From an uncultured Bacillaceae bacterium (GTDB taxonomy: Bacteria; Bacillota; Bacilli; Bacillales; Caldibacillaceae): a stretch of 16,548 nt of DNA. The stretch spans positions 1-16,548 of the forward strand of contig CALGAD010000023.1 in NCBI GenBank assembly GCA_937951955.1. Reading direction: 5' to 3'. The translations under genes and the position numbers were made by a program. Numbering within the stretch: position 1 is the stretch's first letter; each line of letters opens with the position of its first letter. Positions 7,368 to 15,275 of the stretch are shown in pieces. The notes under the pieces are model-generated. The model had not been told where the DNA came from and did not search any database. It worked only from the letters and a program-made list of their open reading frames with translations.

Positions 7368-7387
7368 AGATTAGAGGAGTTAAAAAT

Positions 7388-8593
7388 ATGAAGGTAAAGA
7401 GCTTGATAGATTTGTTTAAGCAAATTTATCGTTCTGATGAATTCCGGCTCTTTTTTGCTCCTGGAAGAATTAATATAATTGGTGAACATACAGATTACAA
7501 TGGTGGGCATGTCTTTCCATGTGCGATTGATCGAGGCACATATTGTTTGGCTAGAAAAAGAGACGATCGTCTTTTCCGGTTGTATTCGGCTAACTTTCAG
7601 GATAAGGGGATTATTGAATTTCGTCTTGATGAACTGGACTATAAACAAGAGCACAACTGGGCGAACTATCCTAAAGGGATGATCCGTTATTTAATTGAAG
7701 CTGGCTATTCGATTAATACCGGTGCGGATATATTTTATTACGGAAATATTCCGAGTGGTGCCGGTCTGTCCTCTTCGGCCTCCATTGAAATAGTAACCGG
7801 CGTGATGTTAGAAAAACTTTTTGATTTGACGATTGACCGGAGAGAATTGGCGAAGCTTGGTCAAAAAGTGGAAAATAAATTTATCGGTGTGAATAGCGGA
7901 ATTATGGACCAGTTCGCGATTGCCTTAGGAAAAAAAGGCTATAGTCTTTTATTAAATTGTGACACCCTTCAATATGAATATATTCCACTGAATTTGAATC
8001 CATATCGTATCGTTATCATGAACACAAATAAGAAAAGAGAGCTGGCCGCTTCCAAATACAATGAGCGCAGAGCGGAATGCGAAGAAGCGCTTAAAGTTTT
8101 ACAGGAATTTTTAACGATTCAACATTTAGGGGATGTGACAGTCGAGCAATTTGACGAATTGAGAACAGTCATTTCGAATCCTGTTATTCGCAAACGGGCA
8201 CAGCATGTCATTTCAGAAAATGAACGGACATTGGCTGCTGCAAAAGCGTTAGCGAAGGGAGATTTAAGGCAATTTGGTCAATATTTAAATGAGTCCCATA
8301 TTTCGTTACGCGAGGATTATGAGGTAACCGGAAAAGAATTAGATACGATTGTCGAAGCCGCCTGGAAACAAGAAGGGGTACTTGGAGCCAGGATGACCGG
8401 TGCCGGTTTTGGTGGCTGTGCGATTGCTATTGTGGAAACGGATAAAGTTCCTTTGTTTATCGAAAATGTAAGTCGAATTTATGAAGAAAAAATGGGGTAT
8501 AAAGCAAGCTTTTACAATGTAACAATTGGGGATGGTGTGAAGGAAATCACAGATTTTTCTACCCATGAAATGATTCATTTTACCGGATCATAG
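7388..8593 (+). CDS. galK: Galactokinase
   Basis: Phosphorylates alpha-D-galactose with ATP to galactose 1-phosphate, the first committed step of the Leloir pathway, in the cytoplasm. ATG at 7388 has AGAGGAG (7373-7379) 8 bases upstream and gives 401 aa, close to the usual 385-400. The frame is open back to 7256, but the extra 44 residues look non-coding and overlap the terminator. Galactokinase signature: APGRINIIGEHTDYNGG (about 24-40), with Arg27 and the galactose-binding E33/H34/D36 region. GHMP ATP-binding motif: PSGAGLSSSAS (about 122-132). Presumed catalytic Asp174 in GIMDQFA. The third GHMP motif GARMTGAGFGGC lies near the C-terminus. galT and galM follow. I found no convincing promoter directly upstream, so transcription may come partly from read-through. 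Confidence 0.97.
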   Translation: MKVKSLIDLFKQIYRSDEFRLFFAPGRINIIGEHTDYNGGHVFPCAIDRGTYCLARKRDDRLFRLYSANFQDKGIIEFRLDELDYKQEHNWANYPKGMIRYLIEAGYSINTGADIFYYGNIPSGAGLSSSASIEIVTGVMLEKLFDLTIDRRELAKLGQKVENKFIGVNSGIMDQFAIALGKKGYSLLLNCDTLQYEYIPLNLNPYRIVIMNTNKKRELAASKYNERRAECEEALKVLQEFLTIQHLGDVTVEQFDELRTVISNPVIRKRAQHVISENERTLAAAKALAKGDLRQFGQYLNESHISLREDYEVTGKELDTIVEAAWKQEGVLGARMTGAGFGGCAIAIVETDKVPLFIENVSRIYEEKMGYKASFYNVTIGDGVKEITDFSTHEMIHFTGS

Positions 8594-8606
8594 GTGGTGA
8601 ATTGAG

Positions 8607-8663
8607 GCCTATCGGTAATTTTGTGAAGAGTTGACTGAATTTTCTTAAAACGTCCGAATAGGC
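8607..8663. repeat. Inverted repeat in the galK-galT gap
   Basis: GCCTATCGG (8607-8615) can pair with CCG-A-ATAGGC (8654-8663), giving nine pairs with one bulge around a 38-base loop. No T-run follows, so it is not a standard terminator. The loop contains TGTGAAGA (8622-8629), the core of the direct repeat in front of the importer operon. It may be an mRNA structure or chance. Confidence 0.25.
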
Positions 8664-8706
8664 ATCGTTTACATCTAGATGGCTATGCAGAGTAGGGGTG
8701 CAAAAA

Positions 8707-10233
8707 ATGGATATTTATACTTTGATTCAACGATTAATAAACGAAGGAATCAAGAGGGATTTGATTCAACCGGAAGATGAAATATACGTGCGCAATCGGA
8801 TTTTAGCTCTTCTGCAGTTAGAGGAGTTTCCAGAAATAAAAAATGATATCTTTTTGGTTCATGAGTTACCGTCTGACCCGGATATCGTAATCCCTGATCT
8901 ACTGGAGCAAATTGTGGCATATGCCTGCAAGCGCGGAATCATTGCGGATTTTTTTGATGCAAAAGAAATTTTTGCTGCCAAAATTATGGATTCCTTTATT
9001 CCTCATCCTTCGGTCATCAATCAAATATTTTTTGATAAATACAAACAATCACCGGAGGCAGCAACGGCTTATTTTTACGAATTAAGCAAACATAGCAATT
9101 ATATACAAATGGGCCGGATCAAAAAGAATATTGAATATAAAGTGCAAACCGAATACGGTGAATTAGATATTACGATAAATTTATCAAAACCGGAAAAAGA
9201 CCCGAAACAAATTGCTATGGAAAAAAAGCTGAAGAAAAAGAATGGGTATCCGCCATGCCCCCTTTGTATTGAAAATGAGGGATATGCCGGAAGACTGGGC
9301 TTTGCCGCGCGTTCCAACCACCGGATGATACGCCTGCCGATACAGGGGGAAACTTGGTATTTCCAGTATTCCCCTTATTCTTATTACAATGAGCATTGCA
9401 TCCTTTTATCTGCAGAACATCGAAATATGCAAATTTCCCGGGAAACTTATCAAAGATTACTAGATTTTGTCGAGATGTTTCCCCATTATTTCCTTGGCTC
9501 TAATGCCGATTTACCGATTGTCGGTGGTTCGATCTTATCGCACGATCATTATCAAGGTGGTCGTTATGAGTTTGCGATGGCCAGGGCAGAAGATGAATGG
9601 GAATTTAGGATGGAGCGATTTCCTGATGTGAAATTTGCAATCGTAAAATGGCCGCTGTCTGTCATTCGACTTCGCTCACGAGATAAAGAGGAATTAGTCG
9701 CTGCTGCCGATTGGATCAGTGAAAAGTGGCGATATTATTCGGATAAAGCTGTGGACATCATCGCGTTTACCGGTAATACACCGCACAATACGGTCACACC
9801 GATTGCCAGGAAAAGGGCGAATGTTTTTGAAATGGATATCGTCCTCCGCAATAACCGGACGAGCAAGGAACATCCCCTCGGTATTTTCCATCCGCACGCC
9901 GATGTCCAGCATATAAAAAAGGAAAATATTGGTCTGATCGAAGTGATGGGGTTGGCCGTGCTACCGGCAAGATTGAAAGATGAATTAAAGGAAGTAAAAA
10001 AATATATATTAAAGCAGCCGAATGCGATTGCCGATTACCATAAACCGTGGGCGGAGGAGCTATTGGCAAAATATTATGGAATAGTTGATGAAGCTAATGT
10101 AACGGAGATCATTAAGAAAGAAGTCGGCAAGAAGTTTTTACGGGTACTCGAGGATGCAGCCGTATTTAAGCGGGATGAACAGGGGAGAAATGCATTCAAA
10201 AGGTTTATAGACACGTTATCAGATTGTGGATAA
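8707..10233 (+). CDS. galT: UDP-glucose--hexose-1-phosphate uridylyltransferase (galactose-1-phosphate uridylyltransferase, class II)
   Basis: Exchanges UMP between UDP-glucose and galactose 1-phosphate to give glucose 1-phosphate and UDP-galactose, the second Leloir step. ATG at 8707 is preferred because AGGGG (8694-8698) lies 8 bases upstream; an in-frame GTG at 8698 would overlap that site. The 508 aa length is that of the Bacillus/Lactobacillus class II enzymes, longer than the roughly 350 aa E. coli type. The motif PIVGGSILSHDHYQGGRYEF carries the presumed active-site His279-Asp-His281. A Cys pair in PPCPLCIENEGYAGRLGF lies near residue 180. HNTVTPIARKR and NRTSKEHPLGIFHPH also fit the family. 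It lies 113 bases after galK and 90 before galM. The product UDP-galactose needs GalE for recycling, and galE is not in this window. Confidence 0.96.
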   Translation: MDIYTLIQRLINEGIKRDLIQPEDEIYVRNRILALLQLEEFPEIKNDIFLVHELPSDPDIVIPDLLEQIVAYACKRGIIADFFDAKEIFAAKIMDSFIPHPSVINQIFFDKYKQSPEAATAYFYELSKHSNYIQMGRIKKNIEYKVQTEYGELDITINLSKPEKDPKQIAMEKKLKKKNGYPPCPLCIENEGYAGRLGFAARSNHRMIRLPIQGETWYFQYSPYSYYNEHCILLSAEHRNMQISRETYQRLLDFVEMFPHYFLGSNADLPIVGGSILSHDHYQGGRYEFAMARAEDEWEFRMERFPDVKFAIVKWPLSVIRLRSRDKEELVAAADWISEKWRYYSDKAVDIIAFTGNTPHNTVTPIARKRANVFEMDIVLRNNRTSKEHPLGIFHPHADVQHIKKENIGLIEVMGLAVLPARLKDELKEVKKYILKQPNAIADYHKPWAEELLAKYYGIVDEANVTEIIKKEVGKKFLRVLEDAAVFKRDEQGRNAFKRFIDTLSDCG

Positions 10234-10245
10234 AGCAAATTGCTT
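10233..10245. repeat. Small palindrome at the galT stop codon
   Basis: AAGCAA-A-TTGCTT starts at the last base of the galT stop codon. Arms of six with a single central base cannot form a normal hairpin loop unless inner pairs open. A second short inverted repeat, GCAC-TGAT-GTGC, lies at 10258-10269. Neither is followed by a T-run, so neither looks like a terminator; the rest of the galT-galM gap shows only the galM ribosome binding site. Confidence 0.25.
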
Positions 10246-10323
10246 ACGGGATAAATAGCACTGATGTGCAGTAGAGCAAAGTTCATATTTCTTATTTTAA
10301 ACCCTTAACAATGGGAGGGCTAC

Positions 10324-11373
10324 ATGATGAATATTTCTGAAAATGAATTCGGTCAAATAAATGGTGAAAAAGTCACGGCCTATACTTTAGAAAATGATCA
10401 AGGAATGCAGCTGACCTGTCTTAATTTTGGTTGTATTGTGACAAAAATCCTCGTTCCAGACAAAGATAGGAACTTTGAAAATGTCGTCCTCGGTTTTAAT
10501 ACGTTGGAAGAATATATCGACCATCCAACGTATTTTGGTTGCATCGTCGGCCGTGTTGCAGGACGAATTAAAGATGCTCAGTTTACATTAGATGGGAAAA
10601 CCTATATTTTAGAGGCGAATGAAGGGAACAACCATCTTCACGGGGGCGAAGGACTCCATCAAAAGATTTGGCAAGCTCAACCGGTCGAACAAGAAAATGC
10701 GATCGGCATGCGGTTTTCTTACGAAAGTCCTGCCGGCGAGGCCGGTTATCCGGGTAGATTGAATTTATCTGTTTTATACTGGTTAACGAATGATAACCAA
10801 TGGGTGATGATCATTGAAGGTGAGTCAGACCAAAAAACAATCGTTAATATGACGAATCATACATATTTTAACCTTTCGGGTCATGTCCGCAGGGATATAC
10901 TCGCACATCGTCTTACGTTAAAAAGTGATGCCTTCTTAGAATTGGACACGGACCTTTTACCAACCGGTAAAAAAGTGAACGTTATTAATACTCCCTTTGA
11001 TTTTCGAATGGGGAGAAAACTTCGTGACGGTGTACATTCTAATCATCCACAAAATATTCTCGTCGGTGGCTATGACCATCCATTTATTTTACATGAGCAG
11101 TTTAATCGCGAAATTGTTTTAGTGGATGAACAAAGTGGTCGACAGTTAACAGTTGAAACGAACCAGCCATGTGTGATCGTGTATACTGCCAATCAATTAG
11201 GAAACGATTTTGTTCTTCAAGAAGGAAGAAAAGGCGAAAAATATTTAGGTGTTTGTCTAGAAACACAAGGCTATCCCGATGCAGTCCATCATTCACATTT
11301 TCCGCCAATTGTTTTGGCACCTGGTGAAAAATATCGAGCGGTAACTTCTTATTCTTTTTCTATACTGGAATAG
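10324..11373 (+). CDS. galM: Aldose 1-epimerase (galactose mutarotase)
   Basis: Interconverts beta- and alpha-D-galactose (and glucose), supplying the alpha anomer that galactokinase uses; cytoplasmic. ATG at 10324 gives 349 aa; an adjacent ATG at 10327 is equally possible, as GGGAGG (10313-10318) is 5 bases from the first and 8 from the second. The length is normal for the family. Catalytic features are intact: NHLHGGEGLHQKIW with His106, NMTNHTYFNLSGH with His179, and the presumed catalytic base Glu313 in VCLETQGYPDAVHH. Glycine-rich FGCIVGRVAGRI near residue 75 also fits. It closes the galK-galT-galM set. A hairpin about 80 bases downstream may end the transcript. Confidence 0.96.
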   Translation: MMNISENEFGQINGEKVTAYTLENDQGMQLTCLNFGCIVTKILVPDKDRNFENVVLGFNTLEEYIDHPTYFGCIVGRVAGRIKDAQFTLDGKTYILEANEGNNHLHGGEGLHQKIWQAQPVEQENAIGMRFSYESPAGEAGYPGRLNLSVLYWLTNDNQWVMIIEGESDQKTIVNMTNHTYFNLSGHVRRDILAHRLTLKSDAFLELDTDLLPTGKKVNVINTPFDFRMGRKLRDGVHSNHPQNILVGGYDHPFILHEQFNREIVLVDEQSGRQLTVETNQPCVIVYTANQLGNDFVLQEGRKGEKYLGVCLETQGYPDAVHHSHFPPIVLAPGEKYRAVTSYSFSILE

Positions 11374-11647
11374 GAATTTCTTCCGAAAAAAGGGAGATTC
11401 GTAATTATAATGTTTAAGCAAGGCGAAGATGTAAGTTTTAAACCGAATGAATACAAAACACTCACGAAATCCAGGATATTGTAAGTGCTTTAAGTTTAAG
11501 GGGGGTTGTGAGTGTTTTATATTTATAGAGATATTGGAATTCACTGATTTTTTAATCATTTAAAAGACAGAAAAATTAGCTGTATTCTTCTGAAACCTCG
11601 TTCTTAAAGACAACTTCTTACTTTATATCAAAATGATGCATCCTCCC
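11374..11647. other. Gene-poor gap after galM with a 24-codon ORF
   Basis: No confident gene lies between galM and the helicase promoter. One short plus-strand frame, 11410-11484, would encode 24 aa starting MFKQGEDVSFKPNEYKTLTK. Its composition is protein-like, but GGGAG (about 11392-11396) is too far upstream for a good ribosome binding site, and I do not recognise the product. A TATAAT at 11406-11411 overlaps its start and lacks a good -35. The frame ends inside the loop of the inverted repeat at 11455-11518. The stretch could hold the 5' remnant of a lost gene. From 11520 to 11647 I see only AT-rich sequence. Confidence 0.3.
11455..11518 (+). terminator. Long inverted repeat, possible terminator of the gal transcript
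   Basis: AAAACACTCAC (11455-11465) and GTGAGTGTTTT (11508-11518) are perfectly complementary over 11 bp. With small bulges the stem can continue inward through AA/TT and TCC/GGG pairs, leaving a loop of about 28 bases. The 3' arm ends in TTTT followed by ATATTTAT. The large loop makes it atypical, but it is the only strong hairpin between galM and the helicase. It could instead be an RNA structure of another kind or the ends of a small decayed element. Confidence 0.45.
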
Positions 11648-11676
11648 TTCACATGTACCGGGGGAAACGGTATAAT
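11648..11676 (+). promoter_or_regulatory. Sigma-A promoter of the helicase gene
   Basis: TTCACA (11648-11653) and TATAAT (11671-11676) are separated by exactly 17 bases: five of six matches in the -35 box and six of six in the -10 box. The predicted start is about 11683, giving a leader of about 42 bases. It makes the helicase a transcription unit separate from the gal genes. The short ACCG...CGGT symmetry in the spacer (11657-11671) is probably incidental. Confidence 0.8.
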
Positions 11677-11724
11677 TGGCATATTAAATGTCGTTGATTT
11701 TTTTATTAAGAAAGGTGTCCCTTT

Positions 11725-13998
11725 ATGGAAAAACATAATACATATCAACAGTTAGAACATCATTCTCCCCAATTTACAAAATATCCTCAAGGTTCAACCA
11801 AAATGAAAATTGCAGAAGCAAAACTCGCCAATCCCGCAACGACCGTCGATCTCGTCCCCAATCATGAGCGCGATGCCTATTATTTCCGGGCACTGGAGAA
11901 GATGGGCATTTATTTAAATGAACCTCAACTGCAAGCTGTACGGCATTATACCGGTCCTGCTCTTGTCCTGGCAGGTGCCGGTAGTGGGAAAACAAGGGTG
12001 TTAACATCACGTGCCGGCTATTTACTATCCGTGCAGCAAATCCGTCCTGAGCAAATGCTTTTGCTTACGTTTACAAGAAAAGCTGCGGAAGAAATGAAGG
12101 AACGGATTGCCGCTTTACCGGGATTAACGAAAAATATGGTTCGCCAACTGCTCGTTGGTACCTACCACTCAATTTTTTTACAACTTTTGCGCGGGCAAGG
12201 CGAGCAGCGCCGTATTTTATCCAGTGAAAAGCAAAAACAAACGATGTTAAAAATTATTTTGAAGGAAATGGGGTTGAAGGATGACTATGACCCGGAAAAT
12301 TTACTCGATATTCTATCCCATTATAAAAATAGGATGGTCACTGTAGAGAATATGCCGGAAAAAACTCCGGTGGAAAAAGAAATCAAAGCGATTTTACGAA
12401 TCTATGAAAATAAAAAACAAGAATTAGGGTATATGGATTTTGATGATATTTTACTCGATGCTTATCTTTTGTTAAAACAACAGCAACCGCTTCTGGAGAA
12501 CCTTCAACACCGTTTTGCCTTCATTCTTTGTGATGAATGGCAAGATACGAACCCGATTCAATATGAATTGATAAAAATGCTCGCGGCACCCCAAAATAAT
12601 TTATTTGTCGTTGGAGACGATGATCAGACGATTTATGAATTCAACGGGGCTGATTCTTCAATCATCTTAAATTTCCCGGACCAATTTCCGGAAACGAAAC
12701 GGTTTACCTTAAATATTAATTATCGCTCGACAACGAGCATTGTTGGTCTGGCGAATCAAATTATCGTTTTCAATAAAAATCGTTTTGCGAAAACATTAAC
12801 AGCTACCAAAACGGGTGAACATTCACCGTTTTATTTACGGCCGCAAGATTCTGACGAGGAAGCAAAACAAATTGTTGACCAAATCATGCTTGATTGCAAT
12901 GAAGGCGGTCGCTCCTTGAAGGATTTTGCCGTTTTATATCGAAACAATAGCAACAGCCGGTCCATTTTTGAAGAACTCGTGTTACGGGATATTCCGTTTG
13001 TTCGCTACGGGGATACGAATACGTTTTATGAACATCCAATTATAAAACCTGTCATCGATCATTTACGCCTCGCTTTCGTAAACAAAAATATGGATGCTGT
13101 GTACGGTATTTTACCGTCGCTATACTTAAACCGTGAAAAAGCGCTGGATTTTATTATGCGAAAAGAATTGGTCACACCAGAAAGTCATGCCTTGCTCCAT
13201 TTATTGGACTATCCTGGATTGAAGGACTTTCAGAAAAAACAAATCCGCGAACGCATTCAGCTCCTGAACACGATAAAAGCACTTGCTCCTGTAAAGGCGA
13301 TTCAAGAAGTACGAAAAGTATATGATAAATATATAGAAGCGGATGAACGGAAAAATCTTACGATGCAAAGAGAAATTATGAAAGAAATGTTGGCCGAGCT
13401 CGAGTCTTCGGCGAAACGGTTCGAGACGATTGCCGAATTTTTAAATTTCGTTGACTTTATTATTAGAAAAAATGAAGAAATGAAAGCATTGACGCAAGAT
13501 CCCGACGCGGATGTGATTCGATTGATGACGATTCATCGTGCGAAAGGGCTGGAGTTTCCGGTCGTATATGTAATCGGTGTTTCCGAGACGATTTTACCGC
13601 ACAAAATAGCAATCGATGCCGGGGAGAAAGAGATTGAAGAAGAACGGCGTTTGCTGTATGTAGCGGTAACCCGGGCGGAAGAAGAATTATATATTAGTTC
13701 CCCGCGTTATTATCGAGGAGCCGAAGTCGAAATTTCCCGCTTTATCAAGGACGTGTTTACCGATCTGGACGAAAGGAAAAAAGAGATAAGGTCAAAAGGG
13801 GAAAAAGCGGCGAAAAAAGTTGGAAAAAGAAAGTCGAAACGAAAACGAGTACAGTCGATTTTAGTATGGGATTGTACAAGTGATACCTGTAATGCCTGGA
13901 TGCGCATCGAATCCCATGAGGATTCGATATTAAAACATAAAGATTGTCCGTTATGTGGAAGTCGGATGGAACAAACGGTAAGAGAAATCATTTCGTAA
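11725..13998 (+). CDS. yjcD: UvrD/PcrA-like superfamily 1 DNA helicase, YjcD type
   Basis: Predicted ATP-dependent 3'-5' DNA helicase. ATG at 11725 has AAAGGTG (11711-11717) 7 bases upstream. It has 757 aa, close to B. subtilis YjcD as I remember it. Motifs in order: Q-like LNEPQLQAV (about 64-72), Walker A GAGSGKT (84-90, Lys89), Ia LLTFTRKAAEEMKER, motif II DEWQD (Asp270-Glu271, with Trp where Tyr or Phe is common), III VGDDDQTIYEFNGA, IV LNINYRS, V RLMTIHRAKGLEFPVVY, VI RRLLYVAVTRAEEELYI. After a lysine/arginine-rich stretch (about 685-710) the last 44 residues hold Cys717, Cys722, Cys741 and Cys744 (CX4C...CPLC), a likely zinc-binding tail absent from PcrA. A nucleic-acid or partner-binding role for the tail is an inference. 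The gene has its own promoter and a strong terminator, so it is unrelated to the sugar genes. The gene symbol is from memory of the B. subtilis protein. Confidence 0.9.
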   Translation: MEKHNTYQQLEHHSPQFTKYPQGSTKMKIAEAKLANPATTVDLVPNHERDAYYFRALEKMGIYLNEPQLQAVRHYTGPALVLAGAGSGKTRVLTSRAGYLLSVQQIRPEQMLLLTFTRKAAEEMKERIAALPGLTKNMVRQLLVGTYHSIFLQLLRGQGEQRRILSSEKQKQTMLKIILKEMGLKDDYDPENLLDILSHYKNRMVTVENMPEKTPVEKEIKAILRIYENKKQELGYMDFDDILLDAYLLLKQQQPLLENLQHRFAFILCDEWQDTNPIQYELIKMLAAPQNNLFVVGDDDQTIYEFNGADSSIILNFPDQFPETKRFTLNINYRSTTSIVGLANQIIVFNKNRFAKTLTATKTGEHSPFYLRPQDSDEEAKQIVDQIMLDCNEGGRSLKDFAVLYRNNSNSRSIFEELVLRDIPFVRYGDTNTFYEHPIIKPVIDHLRLAFVNKNMDAVYGILPSLYLNREKALDFIMRKELVTPESHALLHLLDYPGLKDFQKKQIRERIQLLNTIKALAPVKAIQEVRKVYDKYIEADERKNLTMQREIMKEMLAELESSAKRFETIAEFLNFVDFIIRKNEEMKALTQDPDADVIRLMTIHRAKGLEFPVVYVIGVSETILPHKIAIDAGEKEIEEERRLLYVAVTRAEEELYISSPRYYRGAEVEISRFIKDVFTDLDERKKEIRSKGEKAAKKVGKRKSKRKRVQSILVWDCTSDTCNAWMRIESHEDSILKHKDCPLCGSRMEQTVREIIS

Positions 13999-14083
13999 AT
14001 AAAGCATGGATGTTCTCATGATCATCAAATTCCTTACTCTTTGATTGCCTGATGGCGAACAAAATAAAGATAAAATATGTGCC

Positions 14084-14110
14084 AAAGTCGGTGTTGTTCA
14101 CCGACTTTTT
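14084..14110 (+). terminator. Rho-independent terminator after the helicase gene
   Basis: AAAGTCGGTG (14084-14093) and CACCGACTTT (14099-14108) form a perfect 10-bp stem with loop TTGTT, followed by TT and then AATTT. This is a classical terminator, 86 bases after the helicase stop. Confidence 0.92.
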
Positions 14111-14414
14111 AATTTAATGCAAAAATTGTTCAGGCATGTTGGCGCACAAGGTGAATAATCTTCAAAATGATGCAACAAAAATTCCATTGCGAATTTCTCA
14201 AAAATACAAGATTAGCATGGCAGTTGGCAAATGGTGATACTTCCTGCGTTTCTTAACCATTTTCCAGCAAACCGTACAAATGAAAAATACGTTCGGACAA
14301 AATGCACATTTGATTAATCATGGCTTTTATGTGGCGATTTTAAAAGTTGTTGAATAAAAGGGTTTTGCAATTGGTTGGCGAATTAAGTTCTTTATACAAT
14401 GTGTTTGAGGTGAA
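14111..14414 (+). pseudogene. Possible decayed small gene (unidentified)
   Basis: No intact gene lies between the terminator and the methyltransferase. Two short plus-strand frames follow each other. The first, 14167-14256, encodes 29 codons beginning MMQQKFHCEFLKNTRLAWQL. The second is open from about 14240 to a stop at 14355-14357 and contains ATG at 14280, with an end reading NAHLINHGFYVAILKVVE. The first is in another frame and runs out near where the second opens, so one frameshift near 14235-14250 would join them into about 63 residues. Neither has a good ribosome binding site. I do not recognise the sequence, and chance open frames are a real alternative. The rest of the gap shows nothing clear apart from the methyltransferase ribosome binding site. 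Confidence 0.25.
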
Positions 14415-14417
14415 GTG

Positions 14418-15158
14418 ATGAAGCAAAATATATACGACAATCCGGAGTTTTTTAATCAATACAAGGCTTTGCGGGATAGCGGGATTAACTATAATGAATT
14501 TATCGAACAACCGGCGGTTAAATCATTGATTACGAGTTTAAAAGGTAAAACCGTTTTAGATTTAGGGTGCGGTGCGGGGAATTTTGCCAAGTACTGTGTG
14601 GAAAATGGAGCGGCACAAGTTGTCGGTCTGGATATTTCGGAAAAGATGATAAACAAGGCGAAAAGGGACAACGCTCATGGGAAAATTACTTATATCCGCA
14701 TGCCCATGGAGGATTTTGAATTATCCGGAGAGCAATTTGATATCGTTACCAGTTCCCTTGCCATTAATTACATCAAAGATTATAACGGAATCATCGCGAA
14801 AGTAAGCCGCTTTCTAAAAGCGGGTGGCGAATGCATTATATCGATGGAGCATCCGATATCCACTGCGAGAAAGGCAAAAGATAATTGGATTACAGATGAA
14901 AAGGGACAACGCCTTCACTATGCTGTGGATCATTATCAAGAGGAGGGGGAGCGAAGTCGCGAATGGTTTGTGGATAACGTTATTGTTTACCATCGAACAT
15001 TTTCTACGATTATTAACACATTCATTGACCATGGACTGATGATTGAACGGGTGCTTGAACCTCTGCCTACTGCTGAAGGCTTAGAAAAGATGCCGAAAAC
15101 GATCAATGAAAGAAGAAGACCTTCCTTTCTCGTGATTAAAGCGAGAAAAAAATATTGA
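14418..15158 (+). CDS. Class I SAM-dependent methyltransferase
   Basis: Predicted S-adenosylmethionine-dependent methyltransferase of the Methyltransf_11/25 type; the substrate cannot be told. ATG at 14418 gives 246 aa; an in-frame GTG at 14415 is possible. GAGGTG (14407-14412) lies 5 bases upstream of the ATG. Motif I VLDLGCGAGNF (46-56) forms the SAM-binding glycine loop; acidic Asp72 in VVGLDISEKMI should bind the ribose hydroxyls. Motif II/III regions appear as FDIVTSSLAINYI and FLKAGGECIISMEHP. The C-terminal third, with REWFVDNVIVYHRTFSTI and LEPLPTAEGLEKMP, resembles small-molecule methyltransferases rather than rRNA or DNA enzymes. It appears to be a single-gene unit; no good promoter or downstream terminator was found. 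Confidence 0.88.
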   Translation: MKQNIYDNPEFFNQYKALRDSGINYNEFIEQPAVKSLITSLKGKTVLDLGCGAGNFAKYCVENGAAQVVGLDISEKMINKAKRDNAHGKITYIRMPMEDFELSGEQFDIVTSSLAINYIKDYNGIIAKVSRFLKAGGECIISMEHPISTARKAKDNWITDEKGQRLHYAVDHYQEEGERSREWFVDNVIVYHRTFSTIINTFIDHGLMIERVLEPLPTAEGLEKMPKTINERRRPSFLVIKARKKY

Positions 15159-15275
15159 CGTGAAATTTTGAAACCAAAACCGTGTTCACTCGTTTTTATT
15201 AGTAAAACATATCAATCGCTTTATACGATCATTCTGGGGATTTTCATATCTATAAATTAAGAAAGGGGATGGGCG

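Noticed and set aside
7256..7387. N-terminal extension of galK by 44 residues
   Set aside because: It would start in the loop of the terminator hairpin, has no ribosome binding site and extends beyond the usual galactokinase N-terminus. ATG at 7388 has a good site.
7289..7654. 121-residue minus-strand open frame over the start of galK
   Set aside because: It is antisense to the galactokinase signature region and has no protein motif or ribosome binding site of its own.
14371..14400. Promoter for the methyltransferase: TTGGTT and TACAAT with an 18-base spacer
   Set aside because: The -35 match is only three of six, and the predicted transcript would begin on the ribosome binding site at about 14407, leaving no usable leader.
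15160..15197. Terminator after the methyltransferase: GTGAA...TTCAC followed by TCGTTTTTATT
   Set aside because: The stem is only five pairs with a 20-base loop, too weak to call.
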